Positions 1-8,737 of a stretch of 49,424 nt of DNA are shown here, one piece after another. The notes beneath the pieces are model-generated. The model was not told the DNA's origin. It did no database searches and was given only the letters and a program-made list of their open reading frames with translations. The stretch is from Deltaproteobacteria bacterium. Lineage in GTDB: Bacteria > Bdellovibrionota > JAJCYS01. Location: contig JAJCYS010000010.1 of NCBI GenBank assembly GCA_029262815.1, forward strand, positions 1-49,424, given 5' to 3'. Made by a program: the position numbers and the translations under genes. How positions within the stretch are numbered: position 1 is the stretch's first letter; each line of letters starts with the position of its first letter.

Positions 1-1533
1 GGGGTAGCACGTGAAGCAGTTCTTCGGGGGCTCAAGGTGTGCCTGGTGGATGAAAACGATTTTGCATCGGGGACCAGCCATAATTCTTCGAAGTTGGTTC
101 ATGGTGGGTTTAGGTATCTAGAAAATCTACAACTTAAATTAGTGTTCGAGGGAGTGAATGAACGAAATCGTCTTATCAAATATATTGCGCCTCATTTGGT
201 CCATTCGTTGAAATTTGTGTTTCCATTTCGCCTTCGAAGTTTTTTTCGATTTTTATTGGTTGCGTTGGGGACGTTGGTCTATGACTGTCTGTCACTCTTT
301 AAGAATTTGTATTTTACACGGTTGGTGTTCGGATCATCCATGCAGGTCAAGGTTCCCGGACTTTCGTCCAAATTCAAATTAGGGGTATGTTTTGCTGATG
401 CACAAACAAACGATGCCCGATTGGTATTTGATACGATTCGGTTTGCGCATCGTAAAGGAGCGCAGGTTTTTAATTACACCCAAATTGAATCTCTCTCTTT
501 GGGTTCAGATGGCAAATATAAAGGGAAATTAAGGAATGAAAAGGGGTCGCATGGTTTGTGTGCACGATGTGTGGTGAATGCAACTGGGCCTTGGGTTGCT
601 CAAACAGATGATCAATTTGGCATATCTAAAACAAAAATAAAATGGGTCAAAGGTTCACATATTATTGTACCGCAGCCTAAAGTGCCGATTGATCATTCAG
701 TCATTGGTCAAAGTGTTGAGGATGACCGGGTTGTTTTTGTAATTCCATGGGGGCCTGTGCTTTTAGTTGGGACAACTGAAACACATTATGAGCAAGATCC
801 AAGACACGTGGTGTGCTCTAAGGCCGAAGTGGTCTATCTGCTAGATGTGCTTCGTCGTTATTTTCCTGATTTTGGGTATGATGTGTCCTCGATTCGAGCA
901 ACGTATGCGGGCATTCGACCGATTTTTGATCAGACTGGGGAAGATTTAAATAAGTTGTCTCGTGAACATGTCATTGAGGGACAGCCGGATCGAAAGTGGG
1001 TGACGATCACGGGTGGGAAATTGACGACCTTTCGGGCCATTTCACAAGAGGCCGTAGATGAAGTTCAGACCATTTTAGAGTTGCTGTATCCGAGTTCAAA
1101 ACAGAGAAAAGTTTTTTTACGGACACCTCTTAGAGAATCGAGCCGTGTCATCGCTAGTACTCGATGTGATCGTTCGATCGTGACACATTTGAATCTGATG
1201 TACGGTGAGGCGAGTACGTCAATTCTTGAGTCTATAGAGCGAAATCCCCTCATGGGGCAGCCTATATATCCCGAATTGCCGTATACATGGGCAGAGTTGG
1301 AGTACATTGTTGCGAATGAGTCGGTCGTGCATTTAACCGATCTGATGAAGCGGCGAACAGCACTATACTTTCTTGCAGACCGAAGTGGCTGCAGTGCACT
1401 TGATGCGATTGTGGCGCATATTGCACCCCTATTGGAGTGGTCTGAGTCACGGTGTGCTCAAGAAAAACAAAGGTATCTAAAAGAAGTAGCTGAAAACCGG
1501 GCCTGCTTATCTCCCGAAAAAAACTTAAGTTAA
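1..1533 (+). CDS. glpD: FAD-dependent glycerol-3-phosphate dehydrogenase, 5' end cut by window
   Basis: Oxidises sn-glycerol-3-phosphate to dihydroxyacetone phosphate at the inner membrane, passing electrons to quinone. The reading frame is open from base 1 (G-V-A-R-E-A), so the FAD-binding N-terminus starts outside the window; the GTG at 37 is not the true start. Visible GlpD signatures are the segment after the FAD beta-strand (VCLVDENDFASGTS), the SKLVHGGFRYLE block that follows it, the GTTETHYE block, and the C-terminal GGKLTTFR block followed by a DAO_C-like helical domain. About 510 residues are present, close to the usual 500-550. The frame stops at 1533; a separate small gene with its own ribosome site follows 57 bases later. 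Family assignment is firm; the electron acceptor is inferred. Confidence 0.93.
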   Translation, partial: GVAREAVLRGLKVCLVDENDFASGTSHNSSKLVHGGFRYLENLQLKLVFEGVNERNRLIKYIAPHLVHSLKFVFPFRLRSFFRFLLVALGTLVYDCLSLFKNLYFTRLVFGSSMQVKVPGLSSKFKLGVCFADAQTNDARLVFDTIRFAHRKGAQVFNYTQIESLSLGSDGKYKGKLRNEKGSHGLCARCVVNATGPWVAQTDDQFGISKTKIKWVKGSHIIVPQPKVPIDHSVIGQSVEDDRVVFVIPWGPVLLVGTTETHYEQDPRHVVCSKAEVVYLLDVLRRYFPDFGYDVSSIRATYAGIRPIFDQTGEDLNKLSREHVIEGQPDRKWVTITGGKLTTFRAISQEAVDEVQTILELLYPSSKQRKVFLRTPLRESSRVIASTRCDRSIVTHLNLMYGEASTSILESIERNPLMGQPIYPELPYTWAELEYIVANESVVHLTDLMKRRTALYFLADRSGCSALDAIVAHIAPLLEWSESRCAQEKQRYLKEVAENRACLSPEKNLS

Positions 1534-1590
1534 ACCTTAATGTACCGAAAAGCTTCTTAGACAGTGAGATGTATGTCAAGGAGGCTTTAA

Positions 1591-2118
1591 ATGAGTAGGT
1601 TTTTACGTGTAAGTGCAATTTGTGCCCTCGGGGTACTTAGTTTCAATGGATTTGCCCAATTTAGTGGTGATGATATCAGCAGCCCAGATCGAACGATTCA
1701 AACTATAGCTGTTTATGTAGACCAAATAAGAATGAAGCAAAGTCAGGGTAAAATGATGGCAGAAGTCACGTATTACCCATTGAAAAAGGAATGTAAGGGC
1801 GGTCCTGTCATCCTTCCTTTTCCTGATTCAGAAAGGCTACAAGATTGTCAGTATAAAATTCCACAGAAAATGATCGGTAGACCCTATAAGTCAAATGTAT
1901 ATGGGGATATGGCCATTGCTGTAGCTCAAGCAGCCCAATGTACGATGTTCTGTACAGCTTCTTTTAAGATTGAAATCGGTATTGCTGGTCCGAGTTGGCC
2001 TTCAATTGTAGGTGTAGAAGTCAAAAATAACATGATGGAAATGTTTACCAAAGATTGGTCCGAGTTGATGAAAGAGGGGAAAGATCCTGGTTCTCCTAAC
2101 AGCTTCATTGGCCGTTGA
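1591..2118 (+). CDS. Secreted hypothetical protein, 175 aa
   Basis: No family recognised. ATG at 1591 has a strong ribosome site (AAGGAGG at 1578-1584). Residues 1-22 form a classical signal peptide (basic MSRFLR, hydrophobic core, cleavage probably after GFA), so the mature protein is periplasmic or secreted. It has four cysteines, two of them in a CTMFC motif, which could form disulfides outside the cytoplasm. There is no transmembrane segment after the signal peptide. A strong hairpin terminator follows 28 bases after the stop, so it is probably a single-gene transcript or the end of the glpD transcript. Function is unknown. Confidence 0.8.
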   Translation: MSRFLRVSAICALGVLSFNGFAQFSGDDISSPDRTIQTIAVYVDQIRMKQSQGKMMAEVTYYPLKKECKGGPVILPFPDSERLQDCQYKIPQKMIGRPYKSNVYGDMAIAVAQAAQCTMFCTASFKIEIGIAGPSWPSIVGVEVKNNMMEMFTKDWSELMKEGKDPGSPNSFIGR

Positions 2119-2145
2119 TAACCTTTTCATTTATATCAACTCTTT

Positions 2146-2180
2146 AAAAGCTCTGGCCAGATTTCTGGTCGGAGCTTTTT
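2146..2180 (+). terminator. Rho-independent terminator after the 175-aa secreted protein gene
   Basis: AAAAGCTCTGGCCAGA pairs with TCTGGTCGGAGCTTTT across a 2-base loop with two non-Watson-Crick positions; the 3' arm ends in a T run. It sits 28 bases past the stop at 2118. The leading A run also gives a T run on the other strand. Confidence 0.88.
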
Positions 2181-2210
2181 ATTTCCCTTAACACGAAAAA
2201 ATTAAATTTG

Positions 2211-2231
2211 TTGTTTATATAAAGTAAACAA
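2211..2231. promoter_or_regulatory. Perfect 7-7-7 palindrome upstream of lipoprotein gene
   Basis: TTGTTTA and TAAACAA are exact inverted arms separated by TATAAAG. The site lies in AT-rich DNA 18 bases before the preferred ATG at 2250. Size and position fit a dimeric repressor operator overlapping a promoter or leader; no regulator can be named. Confidence 0.45.
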
Positions 2232-2249
2232 TTTAATAGGATGATTGAT

Positions 2250-3665
2250 ATGAATAAGTTTAAATCTGTTGTTTGTTTTGGCTTAAATACAATTGTGCTT
2301 TTGTTGTGCTTGTCTTCATGTGTCCACGTAAAACAACAAAAATATACTGACCTACTAGATAAAAGTAAGCTGACATTATTTGCTAAAATTCTTGATCTTG
2401 AAGAGGAAGTCGTTGGTGATGTTAACCGGGAACAGGCCCATCAGCGTATTGGTGAAATCCTGATTGATCTTGAACAACGATTACGTGCTGTTGACACCCC
2501 AAAACAAAAAATAGATCAAATAGCTCTCTACCTATTTAAAGAGAAGAAAATAGAATCTGTGGATCCGCATTCATTTCAGTTGGAGGACGATTTAGCCAGA
2601 GAAGTTGCATTTCGATTAAATTTTATTACGTCAGTCCTTAATCAAAGCGTAGGCATGTGCATCACGCTAGTAGAATTATATTTAATCATAGGTGAATACT
2701 TTAATATTCCATTCTATTTTGCAGTCTCGCCCGATCATGTATTCGTTCAATATAATGATGGGAAGCAAATCTACAACATTGAAACGACTGACGGAGGCAA
2801 GATAATCAACGACGCTGATTTTTCGGCATACTATAAAACAGACAAAAAAACTCAACTTCGAAGTGGGCTTTTGGAAATTTATCATAAGCCTATCCAAATA
2901 TTGGGTTCAATTTATTTCAATTTAACAAGTCACTTCTTGCAAGATCAAAACAAAACTGCATTAGCAAAACTTATGGCTGTAAAAGCAATAAATCTAGGAC
3001 ATACTCTTATTTGGTCAGGCGTGTTACTTGCGGTTGCAACTGCAATTGAAGGACGGCAGGAACAGGCAATTGATAGGTTAAAGGTATTACAGACAGCCAA
3101 TCCAGAAAACGCATTTATTCCATACGGTTTAGGTATTGTGCACTTAGTTCGGAATAAACCTGCATTCGCACTAAATATGTTCAAAAAATCATTTAAAAAA
3201 GGTTATGAAAAGGCAGCAGATGTTGCAAATAGGATTTTTCCGTCAGTGAGAGCTAGTACGTCACCATCTTCGAAAGAAATCCTTAAATTTTCCGGAAAAC
3301 AAACATATGTATTCAGGCTTGACCCCAAATGGTTAAGACTCAAGCAACCCAATAGGTTGAAGATATATCTAGGTGAGAACAACCATGCTTATATTGATGT
3401 GACTTATGCCTTTGGGTTAACCGTATCAGAACGCACAGCTGCCATAGAACATAACGTAAGCGAGGGTCAAGTGTTGAGTACAGATCATCCGACTTGTTCT
3501 GTATTAATTAGAGGGATTGATAAACATAAACCCTATTATTCTTGTCATTTATTTAGGAAAAATAAGAATGGGTTATTGAATTTTGAATTGGTCATTAAGG
3601 ATAAAACTTTTGACAGCCATCTTCCAGAATTCAGTGAATTTGTAAAAGCGACTAAGGCCTATTAG
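2250..3665 (+). CDS. Lipoprotein with SirB1/transglutaminase-like core and TPR-like region (copy 1)
   Basis: 471 residues from ATG 2250, preferred over ATG 2241 because AGGA at 2238-2241 is correctly spaced only for 2250. A lipobox (LSSC, Cys24) predicts membrane anchoring. The central region (about 120-185) has a transglutaminase-like/SirB1 layout: a Cys in GMCITLVELYL, a His in SPDHVFVQY about 30 residues on, and a polar YNIETT segment. Residues about 220-320 look like TPR-type helical repeats (NPENAFIPYGLGIV). The C-terminal 130 residues (from FSGKQTYVF) form a separate, probably beta-rich domain ending in LPEFSEFVKATKAY. It is followed 98 bases later by a clear paralogue. Catalysis is not shown; Cys/His could be structural. 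Domain class is inferred from motif order. Confidence 0.72.
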   Translation: MNKFKSVVCFGLNTIVLLLCLSSCVHVKQQKYTDLLDKSKLTLFAKILDLEEEVVGDVNREQAHQRIGEILIDLEQRLRAVDTPKQKIDQIALYLFKEKKIESVDPHSFQLEDDLAREVAFRLNFITSVLNQSVGMCITLVELYLIIGEYFNIPFYFAVSPDHVFVQYNDGKQIYNIETTDGGKIINDADFSAYYKTDKKTQLRSGLLEIYHKPIQILGSIYFNLTSHFLQDQNKTALAKLMAVKAINLGHTLIWSGVLLAVATAIEGRQEQAIDRLKVLQTANPENAFIPYGLGIVHLVRNKPAFALNMFKKSFKKGYEKAADVANRIFPSVRASTSPSSKEILKFSGKQTYVFRLDPKWLRLKQPNRLKIYLGENNHAYIDVTYAFGLTVSERTAAIEHNVSEGQVLSTDHPTCSVLIRGIDKHKPYYSCHLFRKNKNGLLNFELVIKDKTFDSHLPEFSEFVKATKAY

Positions 3666-3762
3666 TCAAAGTCGCAATTTTATCTGAATTTTTTTGTCTT
3701 TTACAAAAAAACCACCAGTTTGTTGTTGAATCCAAACTATAGATTTCAATAAAATACCTTTT

Positions 3763-5205
3763 GTGTGTGAAAGCGGTTTTTTCAGTCGCTTTGGTCTGGC
3801 GGCAATGTTACCTCTGATGTTTTTGATCTCGTGTGCTCATATAGAAAGAAGTGCTAAAACTCCAGAATTAGACAAGAGCAGGTTAAGTTTGTTCAATAAA
3901 ATTCTAGATATTGAGGAAGAAATCTATGGAGAGGTAGATCGTGAGCGGGCCCATCGGTTATTGAGTGAGATATTGGTTGATCTCAATTATCGATTGCGGA
4001 CTGCTCGAACCCCCAGGCAAAAAATCGAACGAATTGCAAAGTATCTTTTTGTAGATAGAAATATTAAATCTTTTGATCCGTCTCCATACTCATTATGGTC
4101 TTGGGACCTCAAAAAGGCCAACAGTGTATCAAACGAAGTTTCGACTCAATTTAACTTTATTACATCAGTCTTAACACAACGTAAAGGTATGTGCGTTACG
4201 TTGGTCGAATTGTATTTAATAATTGGTGAATATTTTGATCTCCCATTTTACTTTGCTGTTGCACCCGATCACGTATTTATTCAATATGACGATGGGCAAC
4301 ATCAATACAATATCGAGACGACAAATGGAGGTGACATAAAAACAGATGACTATTTTTTAGATTATTATGGTGAGGATGAAGATACCTTACGTCAAAGTGG
4401 GAATTTGGAAACTCATAAACAACCTAATCAGATACTGGGTGCTATTTATTACAATTTAATTCCCTATTTTATAATTAATAAAAAAAATCTTGGTTTGGCA
4501 AAGCACATGCTCCAAAATGCCATTGACCTGAAATATGAAGATGTAAGTTTACGTATTTCCCATGCAACTATACTTGCGCTCGAAGGGGAGTACGAACGAT
4601 CTATCAACGTATTAAAAGCATTATTAACTACGTACCCAAACAATACATATATCTTGTCTGGTCTTGGTGTGAGCTATTTTGCCCAAGAAAAGCTTCTATT
4701 AGCACTCAACATGTTCAAACGCTCATTTGAGAATGGGCTCGAAAAGGCCTCAGATGCTGCGAATATGACTTATTCGCTCGTGAAACCCCGAATTTCATTG
4801 TCTGAAAAAGAAGTGATTAGTTTTTCTGGAAAAGTTACGTATGAATTTAAACTCGATCCAAAATGGTTTCGACTCAAGAACTCCGATCAATTGAAGATAT
4901 ATTTAGGTGACAATAATCACACCTATATTAAAGTGACGTATATTTCTGGATCAACCGAGTCGGAACGTACCGCCATTTTGGAAACGAAGCTTAGAGAAGA
5001 TGAGAGTCAGGAGTGGATTGATAACCATCCGATATGCTCAGTACTTATCCGAGAGAAAGATGAAACCACGCCTTATTTTTCGTGTCATTTATTCAGAAAA
5101 AATGAACATGAATTATTAAACTTTGCCTTGGTAGTACGTGAGAAAAAATTCGAAAGGTATTTACCGACGCTCACTCACTTTGTAGATGCAACGGAAGCCT
5201 ACTAA
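3763..5205 (+). CDS. Lipoprotein with SirB1/transglutaminase-like core and TPR-like region (copy 2)
   Basis: 480 residues; paralogue of the preceding gene along its whole length. GTG 3763 is the only start that keeps the signal sequence; no good ribosome site is visible. Lipobox LISC gives Cys24. The Cys/His core is kept almost unchanged (GMCVTLVELYL, APDHVFIQY, YNIETT), as are the C-terminal blocks FSGKVTYEF, LKIYLGDNNH and SCHLFRKN. The most diverged parts are the linker after FDPS, where copy 2 has a short insertion, and the helical repeats. This pattern suggests an ancient duplication with selection on the core and on the C-terminal domain. The two genes probably form a small unit. Confidence 0.72.
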   Translation: MCESGFFSRFGLAAMLPLMFLISCAHIERSAKTPELDKSRLSLFNKILDIEEEIYGEVDRERAHRLLSEILVDLNYRLRTARTPRQKIERIAKYLFVDRNIKSFDPSPYSLWSWDLKKANSVSNEVSTQFNFITSVLTQRKGMCVTLVELYLIIGEYFDLPFYFAVAPDHVFIQYDDGQHQYNIETTNGGDIKTDDYFLDYYGEDEDTLRQSGNLETHKQPNQILGAIYYNLIPYFIINKKNLGLAKHMLQNAIDLKYEDVSLRISHATILALEGEYERSINVLKALLTTYPNNTYILSGLGVSYFAQEKLLLALNMFKRSFENGLEKASDAANMTYSLVKPRISLSEKEVISFSGKVTYEFKLDPKWFRLKNSDQLKIYLGDNNHTYIKVTYISGSTESERTAILETKLREDESQEWIDNHPICSVLIREKDETTPYFSCHLFRKNEHELLNFALVVREKKFERYLPTLTHFVDATEAY

Positions 5206-5325
5206 TGCAATATTTGAACTGAAATAATAAAGTTAATAAATTAAAAAAATATATATAATTCAATAGTTAACTGAATCTTTTGTGTTTTTTTGAATTTCTA
5301 GATATCCTATCGTGAAACAGATGGT

Positions 5326-5351
5326 ATCCCTGCCTCAGCGGAGGCTGGGAT
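5326..5351. repeat. REP-like hairpin in lysS leader
   Basis: ATCCCTGCCTC and GAGGCTGGGAT form an 11-bp stem with one T-T mismatch around the loop AGCG; it is flanked by TGACA on the right. Read on the minus strand it gives TGTCATCCC..., matching the TGTCATTCC... element at 23786. It lies 32 bases upstream of the lysS start, so it could also fold in the lysS mRNA leader. Confidence 0.6.
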
Positions 5352-5383
5352 GACACATTCAAATAGAAGAGGAGAGTTTTGGC

Positions 5384-6859
5384 GTGAATCAAGAGTTGGA
5401 CCAAGTACAAGCGAGAAAAGTTAAAGTTGCTCGGATAACAGAACTTCAGGGTCACCCATACCCAAATGCCTTTACACCTAGCACAACCGCACGTGAAGTC
5501 CATCATAAGTATGGTGAATTAGATGCGGTGGCACTCGAAGGAAATACCGAATCTCTTTCTGTTGCGGGGCGCATCATGTTTATTCGGGATTTTGGAAAAG
5601 GCGCTTTCTTTAAATGTAGAGACTCGTTTTCCGAGATTCAGCTTTTCTTATCAAAGAAAGATGTAACTGAAGAAACGTTTGAGCTTGCAAAACTCGTAGA
5701 TGCGGGTGATTGGGTGTATGTATCGGGGACTGTGTTTCGAACTCAAAAAGGGGAACTCTCTGTCAAAATTAGAGAATTAACTATCTTGTCTAAATGTCTC
5801 AGACCTTTGCCCGAAAAATTTCATGGCCTAACGGATGTCGAGCAAAGATACCGAAAACGGTATCTTGATTTGATTATGAACCAAAGCTCCTTTGGGACCT
5901 TTGCAAGTCGCAGCAAAATGACTACACACGTGAGACAGTTTTTCGAAGCAAAATCTTATCTAGAGGTTGAAACACCGATGATGCAACACGTAGCTTCGGG
6001 AGCTTTGGCGCGCCCATTTAAAACACATCATAATGCTTTGGATTTGGATTTATACTTGCGTGTAGCGCCTGAACTTTTTTTGAAGCGCTTAATTGTAGGG
6101 GGCTTTCCAAAAGTATTCGAAATCAACCGAAATTTTAGAAACGAAGGGATTAGCCCTCAACATAACCCCGAATTTACAGAATTAGAATATTATGAGGCCT
6201 ATGCCACATGCGAGTCCTATATTGGGTTAACAGAAAATTTATTTGCAGATGTGTGCCAGAAACTACATGGCTCATTAGAAGTTGCTTTTGGAGATCATAC
6301 TCTTAGTTTTAAAAATCCATTCAAAAGACTTCATATGTTTACGGCTTTGCAAGAGCGATTGAATGTATCTTTAGACGATTTGTTCGATCGTAATACGATG
6401 ATCGCACAGGCTGGGACGCACGGTATCGATGTGCAAGAATTTCACTCCGCCGCCGAAATTTCAGTGTTGATTTTTGAAACTCTATTTGAAGCAGAGTTGA
6501 TACAACCTACGTTTGTAGTTGGCTACCCCGTGGAAGTCTCTCCGTTAGCTCGACGTAATGATGAGGATCCCCGATTTACGGATCGGTTTGAGCTCTATAT
6601 CGGCGGATTTGAAGTGGCTAATGGGTTTTCAGAGCTTAATGATCCCGAGGATCAACGATCGCGGTTTGAAGCGCAAGACACTTTCCGCAAACAGGGTAAT
6701 TTTGAGGCCTTGCCTGTTGATTGGGAATTTATTGAAGCACTTTCCCATGGAATGCCTCCAACGGCTGGTGCTGGAATTGGTATAGATCGAATGGCCATGG
6801 TTTTATTGAATCAACCCTCAATTCGAGATGTGATTTTGTTTCCTACGTTGAAACCCTAA
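5384..6859 (+). CDS. lysS: Lysyl-tRNA synthetase, class II
   Basis: Charges tRNA-Lys in the cytoplasm. 491 residues, the usual length. GTG 5384 has GGAGAG at 5371-5376, seven bases upstream. The N-terminal OB-fold anticodon-binding domain (about 55-145, VAGRIMFIRDFGKGAFF) is followed by the class II catalytic core: motif 1 around VRQFFEAKSYLEVETP, motif 2 FRNEGISPQHNPEFTELEYYEAY region, and motif 3 GAGIGIDRMAMVLL at the C-terminus. It heads the outer-membrane biogenesis operon: lolC starts only 3 bases after its stop, an arrangement known in several deltaproteobacteria. Confidence 0.97.
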   Translation: MNQELDQVQARKVKVARITELQGHPYPNAFTPSTTAREVHHKYGELDAVALEGNTESLSVAGRIMFIRDFGKGAFFKCRDSFSEIQLFLSKKDVTEETFELAKLVDAGDWVYVSGTVFRTQKGELSVKIRELTILSKCLRPLPEKFHGLTDVEQRYRKRYLDLIMNQSSFGTFASRSKMTTHVRQFFEAKSYLEVETPMMQHVASGALARPFKTHHNALDLDLYLRVAPELFLKRLIVGGFPKVFEINRNFRNEGISPQHNPEFTELEYYEAYATCESYIGLTENLFADVCQKLHGSLEVAFGDHTLSFKNPFKRLHMFTALQERLNVSLDDLFDRNTMIAQAGTHGIDVQEFHSAAEISVLIFETLFEAELIQPTFVVGYPVEVSPLARRNDEDPRFTDRFELYIGGFEVANGFSELNDPEDQRSRFEAQDTFRKQGNFEALPVDWEFIEALSHGMPPTAGAGIGIDRMAMVLLNQPSIRDVILFPTLKP

Positions 6860-6862
6860 TTT

Positions 6863-8044
6863 ATGTGGTCTCTCTGGCGAATATATCTTTTTCGTATCTT
6901 TCGTGTTTCCTTTACTGAACCTGTTTCTCGTGGCATAGGGTGGCTGAATTTATTTGGCTTTATTTTAGGTGCTTTTGCTATTCTTATTGTCACTTCAACC
7001 ATGTCAGGATTTTTCACCAGTATCCACACTGCCGTGGCTACTTATTCGGGTGATTTATCCGTTCTTTCATATCGTTCAGTATCTCAAAAGGATGTCGATC
7101 GGATACGGGGGTTGCTTGAAACCCGATATCAAGTAAGAGGCAAAACAGTTTTATTCAAAACTTTACCCGTCCTAATCAGCTATGCGGGCAAACAAGCTGA
7201 TGGGTTTTTAGAAGCACCTATTTCCACTATTGAGACAGGATACCCCAAGTCAACTCATGCCTGTTTGACTCGATCGGATCGTCCTTCAGTTGTACTTGGA
7301 TCACCCATACAAAGAAAACTCAATGTTCGAAAGGGTGATCATGTGACTTTGTTCTTCGTGCTACCCAATGGGGTCCAGAAACATATATTTGAGGTATGTG
7401 GATTTTCGGATGTTGGATATTACGCTTACGATAAGCACCTTGTGTGGGCGACATCTCACGCTCTCAATCAATTGGATACGCCGATTGGGGCCAAGATTAG
7501 AATTCCATATGATACATTCAAGGATTTGAGACAAGAGCAATATCAACTTGCTTCTTTATTAGATAATCCTTTCTCTGTATTCACGTGGTATGACAGGAAT
7601 CGAAATTTATTCGAAGCCATTCAAACAGAAAAAGCCCTCATTGTTATTGTGCTCATATTTATTATCCTAGTTGCCAGTTTTAATCTTATCAGCCATCTTT
7701 ATGTTCACTACAACCAACGCAGAGAGGTGTTTCAACTTCTGTATGTGCTTGGGGAGCGGAAATGGCGCATGATGATTTTAACAATGATTCAAGGAAGTGC
7801 TCTGGGTTTGTTGGGCAGTGGAATTGGTGTGGCTCTTGCATGGGGTGTAATCCAGCTAATTAAAGGACCTTTGCCCATTCCCATTCCTGTTTCTATTTAT
7901 AATTTATCAACGTTGCCAGTTCAGTTTGACTGGTATGTAGCAACTTGGGTGATCTTTGGATCAGGAGGCATTGCAATGCTTGTGAGTGTGATTCCAGCAA
8001 TTCGGACGCGTTTTTTGTTCCGTATTCAATCCTTGTCATCATGA
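6863..8044 (+). CDS. lolC: Lipoprotein-releasing ABC transporter permease, LolC/LolE family
   Basis: Inner-membrane permease that with LolD releases mature lipoproteins to the carrier LolA. 393 residues with the MacB/FtsX layout: one N-terminal membrane segment (about 25-50), a large periplasmic domain (about 50-265), then three C-terminal membrane segments (about 265-290, 310-340, 355-382) with the FtsX-type pattern. Starts 3 bases after lysS and overlaps lolD by ATGA (8041-8044), so translation is probably coupled. Only one permease gene is present, so it may work as a homodimer (LolF-like); LolC and LolE cannot be told apart from sequence alone. Confidence 0.9.
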   Translation: MWSLWRIYLFRIFRVSFTEPVSRGIGWLNLFGFILGAFAILIVTSTMSGFFTSIHTAVATYSGDLSVLSYRSVSQKDVDRIRGLLETRYQVRGKTVLFKTLPVLISYAGKQADGFLEAPISTIETGYPKSTHACLTRSDRPSVVLGSPIQRKLNVRKGDHVTLFFVLPNGVQKHIFEVCGFSDVGYYAYDKHLVWATSHALNQLDTPIGAKIRIPYDTFKDLRQEQYQLASLLDNPFSVFTWYDRNRNLFEAIQTEKALIVIVLIFIILVASFNLISHLYVHYNQRREVFQLLYVLGERKWRMMILTMIQGSALGLLGSGIGVALAWGVIQLIKGPLPIPIPVSIYNLSTLPVQFDWYVATWVIFGSGGIAMLVSVIPAIRTRFLFRIQSLSS

Positions 8045-8727
8045 AAATAAAATTAGATCAAATTCACAAAGTCTATTCTTTACCCAATAAGGGAAAGCTT
8101 GAAATTTTAAATGAGTGCCATTTGGAAGTACCATCGGGTTCTCGAGTTTGCATCATTGGTCCAAGTGGAGTTGGCAAATCTACGCTTATGCATATTTTGG
8201 GGTTGCTAGATCGTCCTTCATCAGGCGAGGTTTATTTTAATGATCAAGCAATGTCGCGTGTTACCTCAAAACAGTTGGCGCATTACAGGAACCAAAAAAT
8301 TGGTTTTGTTTTTCAACACCATTATCTTTTGGGTGAATGTACAGCATTAGAGAATGTCTTAATGCCCGCACTGATTCGTGAAGTGTCTTTTAATCAAGCG
8401 CGTCAAGATGCAGAAGGCTTGCTGCGTCTGGTAGGTTTGATGGATCGTGCGCAATTTTATCCTGCACAACTTTCCGGAGGAGAACGTCAGAGGATTGCAC
8501 TTGCTCGAGCGTTAATCAACAAACCCCATTTAATTTTAGCTGATGAAGTGACAGGGAGTTTGGACCCTAGCTTAAAAGAAGGGATGATGCAACTTCTAAT
8601 TCAATGCTGCACGCAATTTGAGGCGACATTGATTTCTGTTACGCATGATTTCTCTCTGATTCAATATTATGATACCGTGTACAAATTAGATGATGGACAG
8701 TTAAGCTGTTATACTGCTGAGGTTTAA
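8041..8727 (+). CDS. lolD: Lipoprotein-releasing ABC transporter ATPase LolD
   Basis: ATPase that powers lipoprotein extraction with the permease encoded just upstream. 228 residues. Motifs: Walker A GPSGVGKST, Q-loop FVFQHHYLL, signature LSGGERQRIALARAL, Walker B LILADEVTGSLD and switch His in SVTHD. The Walker B follow-on reads DEVTG where LolD proteins usually have DEPTG; all catalytic residues remain. ATG 8041 is chosen over the upstream in-frame start because it gives the normal length and the ATGA overlap with lolC. Confidence 0.95.
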   Translation: MKIKLDQIHKVYSLPNKGKLEILNECHLEVPSGSRVCIIGPSGVGKSTLMHILGLLDRPSSGEVYFNDQAMSRVTSKQLAHYRNQKIGFVFQHHYLLGECTALENVLMPALIREVSFNQARQDAEGLLRLVGLMDRAQFYPAQLSGGERQRIALARALINKPHLILADEVTGSLDPSLKEGMMQLLIQCCTQFEATLISVTHDFSLIQYYDTVYKLDDGQLSCYTAEV

Positions 8728-8737
8728 AAGTTAAGTT

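Noticed and set aside
5206..5383. T-box or other riboswitch before lysS
   Set aside because: Only a short REP-like hairpin is present; no T-box core or lysine-riboswitch pattern could be seen.
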